Below, one piece after another: positions 1 to 5,430 of a DNA stretch of 5,430 nucleotides. Location: NCBI GenBank assembly GCA_947175715.1, contig CAMWOD010000103.1, forward strand, positions 1 to 5,430, given 5' to 3'. The stretch comes from an uncultured Porphyromonadaceae bacterium (GTDB lineage: Bacteria > Bacteroidota > Bacteroidia > Bacteroidales > Muribaculaceae). The translations under genes and the position numbers were made by a program. Every line of letters begins with the position of its first letter. Within the stretch, counting starts at the first letter, position 1. Below the pieces are notes generated by a model. It was not told where the DNA came from and made no database searches. It saw only the letters and a list, made by a program, of their open reading frames with translations.

Positions 1-1342
1 CTTTATCTACAAGCTCTGTGATATTGAGCGAATAAAGCTCATCGCGTCGCATCAGCATCATGATACGTGAGCGAGATGCAATTTCATCCACATATTCTAT
101 ATAGCCAGCTTGCGATAAGATGGTGAGCGCATTGCGCACTGCCACAGGCTTCAAGTTGTAAGTAAGGCAAAATTGGTCGGTATGAAACTCGTATGTGCGA
201 CCATACCCCTCCCCTACTGCCACATTGAGAAAATTACCTGCAAGCTCATAAACACGAGTTATAAAATCTTTGGGAGGGAATGCTTCGGTCAATCGTCGTG
301 ATAGCGTGCGCTTGTCTGAAGCGTTAGTGAGCACAACGGCATAGGAAGGTAGACCGTCGCGACCTGCTCGACCCGCTTCCTGATAATATTCTTCAAGCGA
401 AGATGGAAGATCGTAGTGAACAACCACCCGCACATCAGGCTTGTCAATACCCATGCCGAATGCATTAGTAGCCACGATAATGCGGGTACGCCCTTCTTTC
501 CACGACTGTTGGCGCTGGTCTTTTTCTTCGGGAGTGAGTCCGGCATGGTAATAAGAAGCCGAGATGCCTGAGTCACAAAGAAGTTGAGCGATTTCACGTG
601 TACGACGACGCGACCGCACGTATACAATGCCGCAACCGTTTACCCCTCTTAGCACTTTAAGCAGCATGGTGTCCTTGTGGTCGCATTGTCTCACAATGTA
701 TGACAAATTGTCTCGATGGAACGAACGTGCATACACATGGTCAAGCTCCTTGAACAGGAGTTGGCTCATAATGTCACAAACCACTTCGCTTGTTGCCGAG
801 GCCGTGAGGGCAAGTACATTGACCTCAGGGAACAATTTGCGCAGCGATGCTATCTTGAGATAAGAAGGGCGGAAATCATAGCCCCATTGCGAAATACAAT
901 GGGCCTCATCAACCACAATCAACCCAAGGTTAAATTGTGTGACCGATTCTAAAAATGAGCGAGATTGGAGTTTTTCGGGAGATACGTAGAGAATTTTGAC
1001 ACGACCCAGTCGGCAACGTGTTATAGCAAGCCGATGCTCACTCATCGACATGCCCGAGTGGAGGTATGTGGCTCGGATTCCAACCCGGCGTAGGTTATCA
1101 ACTTGATCTTTCATCAACGAAATCAACGGAGTGACTACAATCGTCAGGCCGTCGAGGACCAATGCGGGAATCTGGAAGGTAATGGATTTTCCTCCACCAG
1201 TAGGTAGTAGTCCAAGTGTATCGTACCCTCGAAGCACTGATGTGATAATTTCGAGCTGACACTCTCTGAAATCATCATATCCCCAATGTCGCTTGAGTAG
1301 TTCGCGGGCTGTTTGGGCTATTTCGGCGGCGTCGAGGTCCAT
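1..1342 (-). CDS. recQ: RecQ-family ATP-dependent DNA helicase, C-terminus cut off by window edge
   Basis: Superfamily 2, 3'-5' DNA helicase of the RecQ family, which unwinds DNA in recombinational repair in the cytoplasm. The frame is open from an ATG at 1342 to the window edge, giving 447 codons with no stop, so the gene is partial at its 3' end. Motifs visible by residue: motif 0 WGYDDFRECQ (20-29), Walker A PTGGGKS (47-53), motif Ia (71-77), DEAH box (145-148) followed by the RecQ aromatic-rich loop with SQWGYDFRP (151-159), motif III LTASAT (179-184; LTATAT is commoner), motif V (about 291-304) and motif VI QEAGRAGRD (321-329). Residues 340-447 resemble the winged-helix region of the Bacteroidota RecQ form of roughly 630 residues, recalled from memory. 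No zinc-binding cysteine cluster is seen after the helicase core; in that form it lies near the C-terminus, outside this window. The start lies 2 bp after the barrel gene's stop, without a clear Shine-Dalgarno sequence, which suggests co-transcription. Confidence 0.96.
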   Translation of the reverse strand, partial: MDLDAAEIAQTARELLKRHWGYDDFRECQLEIITSVLRGYDTLGLLPTGGGKSITFQIPALVLDGLTIVVTPLISLMKDQVDNLRRVGIRATYLHSGMSMSEHRLAITRCRLGRVKILYVSPEKLQSRSFLESVTQFNLGLIVVDEAHCISQWGYDFRPSYLKIASLRKLFPEVNVLALTASATSEVVCDIMSQLLFKELDHVYARSFHRDNLSYIVRQCDHKDTMLLKVLRGVNGCGIVYVRSRRRTREIAQLLCDSGISASYYHAGLTPEEKDQRQQSWKEGRTRIIVATNAFGMGIDKPDVRVVVHYDLPSSLEEYYQEAGRAGRDGLPSYAVVLTNASDKRTLSRRLTEAFPPKDFITRVYELAGNFLNVAVGEGYGRTYEFHTDQFCLTYNLKPVAVRNALTILSQAGYIEYVDEIASRSRIMMLMRRDELYSLNITELVDK

Positions 1343-1344
1343 AG

Positions 1345-2040
1345 CTATTTCAGCCTGAAGTTGTAGCCGAGAGTGACTTGTATCGACATGCCTCGTGAAG
1401 CGCTGAATACATCACGGCGACGGTCAGGAAATATATTCCCCAAGCCATAATAAAATCTACCCTCAAGCGACACTGCGTGCACGCGGGTCATATTCCATTG
1501 CATGCCAAGGCCGGCTGATATACCGTAGTCAAATTTCCGCGCCACCTCCATAGTGAGCTGTTCGTTCATGCGGTTTATTACGGGGTAGTCGGTGAGAGTA
1601 CCAATATTGTTATAGTCAAAATTGGCCGACGCATTATCACCTATCATGTAGGCTACTTCAGGTCCGAGGGTGATAATACCCTTGAACTTAGCCGAACCAA
1701 ATTGGATCTGAGTAAGCAGAGGAAGTTGAATGTAGGTTAAGTGTCGTTGATAATTGAAAATGTGTGACAGCTCATCATAATCCTCCTGCCATCCGCGCTG
1801 TTCGATACAGAGTTCGGCCCTTAGCCCGAAAAGTTTCTCCTCGGCGTAGGTAAATGTGGCGCCAACGATAAAGCCGTTGGTCATCTTCTGGCTCACCGAT
1901 GGTGAAAACGACATTTGCGACATCGTCACACCAGCCTTGCCACCAACACGAATCTGAGGCTTATAGTGAGTCTCGGCATTGGTGCTAAACATTACGAATG
2001 AGGCTGCGATGACTGTAATTATATGTCGGAGTGAGATCAT
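1345..2040 (-). CDS. PorT/porin-family outer-membrane beta-barrel protein
   Basis: Predicted outer-membrane beta-barrel of 231 residues, of the PF13568-like type common in Bacteroidota. Residues 1-22 form a signal peptide: MISLRH, then a hydrophobic stretch, then a likely cut after NA (22) before ETHYKP. The mature part opens with a typical first strand (IRVGGKAGVTMSQMSF, 30-45), continues with alternating aromatic and polar strands separated by Gly/Asn/Asp turns, and ends in a terminal strand (SIQVTLGYNFRLK). Its length suits a small barrel of about eight strands. The relation to PorT is at family level only; nothing here shows a type IX secretion role, so I give no symbol. The gene starts 11 bp after the LysM protein's stop and ends 2 bp before recQ. 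The ATG at 2040 is the only start that keeps the signal peptide. The ligand or partner is unknown. Confidence 0.8.
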   Translation of the reverse strand: MISLRHIITVIAASFVMFSTNAETHYKPQIRVGGKAGVTMSQMSFSPSVSQKMTNGFIVGATFTYAEEKLFGLRAELCIEQRGWQEDYDELSHIFNYQRHLTYIQLPLLTQIQFGSAKFKGIITLGPEVAYMIGDNASANFDYNNIGTLTDYPVINRMNEQLTMEVARKFDYGISAGLGMQWNMTRVHAVSLEGRFYYGLGNIFPDRRRDVFSASRGMSIQVTLGYNFRLK

Positions 2041-2051
2041 CAGTTGGGATT

Positions 2052-3722
2052 TTACATTACTGTCTTATCGGCCAAACCGCCAGGGGTGAATGTGATGATA
2101 TATATAGCGGTGTTGACAGGACCGGTTGTGGAGTCGTAGTCGAGATTGATAGGAGTTTGAATGCCAGCTGCTGGCGAGCCTAAAGTGCCATTGGAAAGGT
2201 TTCCTCTGAGCGCTTTTATAAGGTATGTGCCTAAATCGTAGCCGAGAATGGCCTGTGATGGGTATACCTCAAGCATCTCGCGTCCATATTTTGTGATAAA
2301 CTGGTTGTTGAGTTTACGCACCTTATAGTCCATATCATCGCAGAAGAAGCGAGAATAAATAGTGGTGTTTAGTTCGCCAAGCGCCTCTCGGGTTGTGCCT
2401 TTGAAGGTCACGTACTCAGGATAGCCAAAAAAGCGTACTGTGACTTCTGGATGATCTTCACGGAATTTCGCAATTGCTGATGCGTAATAGTTGAACTCAC
2501 TTTTTAAGCTCGAAGCCGGTATGAATACATACTGTCCTTGAGGGTCAAGATCGCTTAGGAATTTTTCGGTGAGAGCTATGTTGTATGCAATATCGATATA
2601 ATTGCGACCCTCAGCTTGAAGTTGCGAGCGCAACATATCTGTAAATTCAGCCTTGTCGTTCTTTGCCTCATTGTTATTGGTGAGGAATACAGGGGTGAAC
2701 CCATTATAGCGAGCCATGAATGCGTCGATAGCTTTTCCATACATCTCATCGTGGGGTATGTTGCCTTGAATCACTCGGTTGTTATTGAGGAATGTGGGGT
2801 CTTTAACAGCAAATACATTGAAAACCCATGTGTTTTCGCTGGCATTTGCGGCGATTGTCTGCAATTGCATAGTGTCGCTTGGCGCTATGATGACAGCTGC
2901 CTGCTGGACTTCAGGTCGGGTAAGCAATGAGTGCACAGTGTCAAGATTGTTGTGTGTATCGCAAACGAGTATATTGACGTTCGCACCGCGATGCGATAAG
3001 GTGTCGGCGGCAATCAAGAAACCGCGCAAGAAGTCGGTGGAATGTTGAGCCAATTTATCTTTGGTGTCCACAGCATCCGACATGAATGGGAGCATCAACA
3101 CAACTGTATTGTTGCTTGGGGCTATTTTGGGCTGCAGTGGTTGAGCCGTTTTTTCAGCCGACACCTCATTATTTACTGTCTCAGAGGCAATAGCTGCAGA
3201 AGCAGCGGCTATTTCAGCATTGGTGTCGGCCTTATTAATCTTTACACCATTTTTTATAGCTTTTAATCCATTTGCAAGTTGAGAATTTTGTGAGGGTTGC
3301 TCAGTGTGTACTTCCTCACTGGTGTTGTTGCTCAGGCGCAGGACTGTTCCGGCAGTATACCCTTCGGAGTTTACTTCGGGGTTGAGAGCAAGGAGTTCGT
3401 CAACTGTCATGCCATAACTTTTGGCAATGCCATAAAGTGACTCCCCCTTTTCAATCGTATGAAACTTCTTTTCAGAAATGGGCTTCTCTTGCTGTTGGCT
3501 TGCAGTACCATTATCGGGTATTACGAGCACATCGCCTGCTTTTACACCTTGGCGAGTCTGAGGGTTGTATTTATATAGCGTCTCTAACGTAATGTTATAG
3601 CGTTTGGCAATACTGTAAGCAGTGTCACCTGGCTGAACTTTATGGGTAAGCGTTGCAGCAACCAATGTCAGGGATACAGTAACCCCCAATGCTGCTATAA
3701 GAGTTCGTATAGATTTGAACAT
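2052..3722 (-). CDS. Secreted protein with two LysM domains and a periplasmic-binding (type 1)-like domain
   Basis: Predicted periplasmic protein of 556 residues. It has an N-terminal signal peptide (MFKSIRT, hydrophobic to about 21, likely cut near VAA 21-23) with no lipobox cysteine, so it is probably soluble. LysM 1 spans about 27-69 (HKVQPGDTAYSIAKRY...) and LysM 2 about 88-130 (HTIEKGESLYGIAKSYG...); both keep the GD/GE-S/T-x-x-IA core that binds peptidoglycan sugars. An Ala/Asn/Glu-rich linker (about 131-205) leads to a domain at about 206-530 that reads like a type 1 periplasmic-binding fold: VVLMLPF first strand, FLRGFLIAAD helix, AAVIIAPSD, then VFLTNNNEA, FFGYPEY and ILGYDLGTYLIKAL. 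LpoA, the activator of the cell-wall synthase PBP1A, also carries a fold of this kind, so an envelope sensing or adaptor role is possible but is inference. I chose the ATG at 3722 over an in-frame GTG at 3740, which would add six residues (MTKICS) before a better signal peptide. It is followed after 11 bp by the barrel gene. Confidence 0.88.
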   Translation of the reverse strand: MFKSIRTLIAALGVTVSLTLVAATLTHKVQPGDTAYSIAKRYNITLETLYKYNPQTRQGVKAGDVLVIPDNGTASQQQEKPISEKKFHTIEKGESLYGIAKSYGMTVDELLALNPEVNSEGYTAGTVLRLSNNTSEEVHTEQPSQNSQLANGLKAIKNGVKINKADTNAEIAAASAAIASETVNNEVSAEKTAQPLQPKIAPSNNTVVLMLPFMSDAVDTKDKLAQHSTDFLRGFLIAADTLSHRGANVNILVCDTHNNLDTVHSLLTRPEVQQAAVIIAPSDTMQLQTIAANASENTWVFNVFAVKDPTFLNNNRVIQGNIPHDEMYGKAIDAFMARYNGFTPVFLTNNNEAKNDKAEFTDMLRSQLQAEGRNYIDIAYNIALTEKFLSDLDPQGQYVFIPASSLKSEFNYYASAIAKFREDHPEVTVRFFGYPEYVTFKGTTREALGELNTTIYSRFFCDDMDYKVRKLNNQFITKYGREMLEVYPSQAILGYDLGTYLIKALRGNLSNGTLGSPAAGIQTPINLDYDSTTGPVNTAIYIITFTPGGLADKTVM

Positions 3723-3739
3723 ACTGCAGATTTTGGTCA

Positions 3740-3747
3740 CAAAAATA
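3740..3747 (-). promoter_or_regulatory. Candidate Bacteroidota -7 promoter element before the LysM gene
   Basis: Read on the minus strand the bases are TATTTTTG, an exact match to the Bacteroidota -7 consensus TAnnTTTG. It lies in the only gap of more than 11 bp in the window, between the DUF5063-like stop (3758-3760) and the LysM ATG (3722). Transcription would begin near 3733, leaving a leader of about 10 bases. I see no good TTTG -33 element at the expected spacing, and the region is T-rich, so a chance match is possible. If real, it would let the LysM-barrel-recQ genes be expressed apart from gmk-nadD. Confidence 0.3.
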
Positions 3748-3757
3748 CAAAAAATAA

Positions 3758-4273
3758 TTATATGGCCTCATCGTCATTGCCCGACGACACGGCAAGGTGG
3801 TGTAAAGGTCGCATCACATTGCATAGAGTCTGACCCCAATATGCTTCAAAGTCATAGTGTATGGCGCCAACTGCAGCGTCAACTATTTCGTCGGGAGCAT
3901 TGTCGATCATAGCTAAGAAATTGTACAATGGCTGGAAGATGTCGGCCAGTGATTCGGATATGCTTGCTCCAATGGGAGTGTCGGAATATTTCATATCCTC
4001 CTCAAACACTTCCAGATATGTGTCATCTCCACCTAATACCCCTTCGATAGAGCGCCTGATGGAATCGTAGTACTCCTCATCGAGTACTGCATTAATGTAT
4101 CCATCATTTGGGTCGATTGAATCATTTTTTAGATCTGTAGCAGCTATATAGAGGCGTGGCAGAAGTCTTACGAGTGATTGCACAAGCTCGTTGGAAGTCA
4201 TCTGTGACACATTTTCCAAGGTTTGGCAATACTCGCTGCATAGGCCCACGAAGGCAATGGTGTTAGTGTTCAT
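3758..4273 (-). CDS. DUF5063-like small acidic protein of unknown function
   Basis: A 171-residue protein that I match, from memory of the family, to DUF5063 of Bacteroidota; its function is not known. There is no signal peptide and no membrane segment, so it is probably cytoplasmic, and the sequence looks largely helical. It is strongly acidic: by hand count about 30 Asp/Glu against 7 Lys/Arg, with clusters DEEYYD (about 65-70), GGDD, EVFEED and a C-terminal GNDDEAI. Likely family landmarks are the N-terminal FVGLCSEYC, LLPRLYIAA (about 37-45) and YWGQTLCNVMRPLHHL near the end. Cysteines are few and form no obvious metal site. The ATG at 4273 lies inside the end of nadD (11 bp overlap), which implies translational coupling. 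It ends 35 bp before the LysM ATG. What it binds or regulates cannot be told from sequence. Confidence 0.75.
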   Translation of the reverse strand: MNTNTIAFVGLCSEYCQTLENVSQMTSNELVQSLVRLLPRLYIAATDLKNDSIDPNDGYINAVLDEEYYDSIRRSIEGVLGGDDTYLEVFEEDMKYSDTPIGASISESLADIFQPLYNFLAMIDNAPDEIVDAAVGAIHYDFEAYWGQTLCNVMRPLHHLAVSSGNDDEAI

Positions 4274-4856
4274 AGTCTATAGTATAAAGTTTGTTATCTT
4301 TGATATAAGGGTAAACACCCGCAGGCATGAAGTAATTCACATTGCGGTTTTTAGCAATAGCGTTACGGATCCATGTACTCGACACTTCTATTTTGGGAGC
4401 ATCGATAGCGGTTACATTGTCAGGAAGCTTTTCGGATGCGATTTCATAACCTGTACGCGGATAAATAATCACTCCAAATTCCTGTATGATCGCTTCATGC
4501 AGGCGCCAGTTGTCGAATTTGAGCCAGTTATCAGCACCTATGATCAATTTAAATCTGTAGTCGGGATGTAGTTGAGCGAGCGAGCGGAGGGTGTCAATTG
4601 TGTAGGATGGTCGTGGCATAGAGAGCTCAATTTCGCAAGGTCTGATTATCTCCGGAAATTGCGATGTAGCGATGCGCAGCATTTCCAATCTGTGCTCATC
4701 GTCAGTGAGGTGATGCCCTATTTTAAATGGGTTTTGAGGTGATAGCGTTAGCCACACTTCATCTACCATACCAGTCTGAACGATGTAATTGGCCAAGGCT
4801 GTGTGTCCGATATGCACCGGGTCGAATGAGCCACCAAATATGCCTACACGCTTCAT
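4263..4856 (-). CDS. nadD: Nicotinate-nucleotide adenylyltransferase
   Basis: Transfers AMP from ATP to nicotinate mononucleotide to give deamido-NAD in NAD synthesis; cytoplasmic. The 197-residue length is normal for NadD. The nucleotidyltransferase signature is complete at the N-terminus: GIFGGSFDPVHIGH (5-18), with the HxGH motif H15-H18. Further landmarks are SPQNPFK (39-45), the SYT substrate loop (84-86), IGADNW (106-111) followed by FDNWR, and the C-terminal SSTWIR motif (159-164), the ISSTxIR equivalent that contacts ATP phosphates. The ATG at 4856 overlaps the gmk stop as ATGA, which fits tight translational coupling, and no other start would keep the first strand. The 3' end overlaps the DUF5063-like gene by 11 bp. 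gmk-nadD adjacency is, to my knowledge, common in Bacteroidota. Confidence 0.97.
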   Translation of the reverse strand: MKRVGIFGGSFDPVHIGHTALANYIVQTGMVDEVWLTLSPQNPFKIGHHLTDDEHRLEMLRIATSQFPEIIRPCEIELSMPRPSYTIDTLRSLAQLHPDYRFKLIIGADNWLKFDNWRLHEAIIQEFGVIIYPRTGYEIASEKLPDNVTAIDAPKIEVSSTWIRNAIAKNRNVNYFMPAGVYPYIKDNKLYTIDYEH

Positions 4857-5425
4857 GGCCTGAGCAAAAAATCGTTGATAGCGCCTTCTACTTCAGCTAT
4901 TGCAGTTTCAAGATCATCGTTGACTATAGCGCTATCATATTGGTCGATAAATGATAGCTCATAGTCGGCCTTCGATATGCGTTCGGCTATAACTTCGGGG
5001 GTGTCGGTAGCTCTCTTTTCCAGTCGGCAGCGTAGAGCATCGATCGACGGGGGCTTAATAAATATGCTCAAGGCACGGTCGCCAAACTGCCTCTTGACGT
5101 TAAGTCCACCTTTTACGTCAATATCGAGCACAACGTTATGTCCCGATTCGAGTATTCTGTCTACTTCGCTGCGAAGTGTGCCGTAATAACGTCCCTTATA
5201 TACCTCCTCATATTCTACAAAAGCATTCGCGTCGATTCGGTCCTGAAATTCCTTGTCGGTAAGGAAGTAATAGTTTACGCCATCAACTTCGCCGGTGCGC
5301 GGTGCTCGATTGGTGGCCGATACTGAAAAACGCATGTCGATGTTGCCTTTCGACATGATGGCATTGATGATAGTAGACTTTCCGCAACCTGATGGTGCCG
5401 AGATGATGATTACCTTGCCTTCCAT
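4853..5425 (-). CDS. gmk: Guanylate kinase
   Basis: Phosphorylates GMP (and dGMP) to GDP with ATP, an essential cytoplasmic step of purine nucleotide recycling. The 190-residue protein has the usual length. The P-loop is APSGCGKST (10-18). The GMP-binding region runs SVSATNRAPRTGEVDGVNYY (34-53), with the expected R40, R43 and the E72/Y80/Y81 neighbourhood (VEYEEVYKGRYYGT). The Walker B-like DIDVKGG is at 101-107, and the lid holds RCRLEKRATD (132-141) and the ERISKADYE helix (about 148-156). The ATG at 5425 begins directly before the first beta strand (MEGKVIIISAP), which fits the family start. Only five bases lie upstream in the window, so the promoter and any upstream partner (often a YicC-family gene in Bacteroidota) are not visible. 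Its stop codon lies inside the ATGA overlap with nadD. Confidence 0.97.
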   Translation of the reverse strand: MEGKVIIISAPSGCGKSTIINAIMSKGNIDMRFSVSATNRAPRTGEVDGVNYYFLTDKEFQDRIDANAFVEYEEVYKGRYYGTLRSEVDRILESGHNVVLDIDVKGGLNVKRQFGDRALSIFIKPPSIDALRCRLEKRATDTPEVIAERISKADYELSFIDQYDSAIVNDDLETAIAEVEGAINDFLLRP

Positions 5426-5430
5426 CTGTT

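Noticed and set aside
289..627. A 112-residue minus-strand open frame inside recQ
   Set aside because: It lies in a different frame from recQ, whose motifs V and VI are intact across the same bases. Its protein has no recognisable domain.
1345..2040. Assignment of the barrel as PorT of the type IX secretion system
   Set aside because: Only the general barrel family can be seen; no other type IX secretion genes lie nearby.
3189..3213. Inverted repeat AATAGC/GCTATT that could form a small hairpin
   Set aside because: Only six pairs, with a poorly paired interior, inside the Ala-rich linker coding region. Repeated alanine codons explain it; it is neither a terminator nor a mobile-element end.
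2616..3266. Several plus-strand open frames opposite the LysM protein
   Set aside because: They are short, overlap one another in different frames and mirror the real gene's codon pattern; no coherent protein features were seen.
3723..3757. Terminator or riboswitch in the longest intergenic gap
   Set aside because: The gap is 35 bp, T-rich and without a GC-rich stem, too short for a riboswitch and lacking terminator structure.
4191..4571. A 126-residue plus-strand open frame
   Set aside because: It is antisense to nadD and the DUF5063-like gene, both well supported, and resembles no family I know.

Overview
This window is a compact stretch of an ordinary bacterial chromosome with every gene on the minus strand. 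Six genes follow one another in the transcribed direction, from high to low coordinates: gmk (guanylate kinase), nadD (nicotinate-nucleotide adenylyltransferase), a small acidic DUF5063-like protein, a secreted two-LysM protein with a periplasmic-binding-like domain, a PorT/porin-family outer-membrane beta-barrel, and a RecQ helicase that runs off the left edge. The gene families point to Bacteroidota, most likely Bacteroidales. The evidence is the PF13568-type barrel, the LysM plus binding-protein architecture, the DUF5063-like protein, the short RecQ form, the lack of clear Shine-Dalgarno sequences before starts, and one TAnnTTTG-type -7 box. A gut family such as Muribaculaceae would fit, but that is inference and the sequence here does not prove it.

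Layout. Positions 4853-5425 hold gmk, which shares an ATGA stop/start overlap with nadD (4263-4856). nadD overlaps the DUF5063-like gene (3758-4273) by 11 bp. The only gap longer than 11 bp (3723-3757, 35 bp if the ATG start is used) separates this group from the LysM protein (2052-3722) and holds a plausible promoter -7 element. The barrel gene (1345-2040) follows after 11 bp, and recQ (1-1342, partial) starts 2 bp after the barrel's stop. No stretch longer than 35 bp lacks a gene. I see no RNA genes, mobile elements, CRISPR arrays, long repeats or convincing terminators.

How the genes work together. The right half is housekeeping: GMP to GDP in nucleotide metabolism, and NAD synthesis, plus a protein of unknown role tied to nadD by gene overlap. 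The left half pairs a periplasmic, peptidoglycan-binding protein with an outer-membrane barrel, a candidate cell-envelope module, followed by a DNA-repair helicase. All reading frames are intact, use normal stops and keep their key motifs. I found no clear sign of a previously undescribed system. The most interesting points are the LysM/binding-protein plus barrel pair and the unusually acidic DUF5063-like protein.
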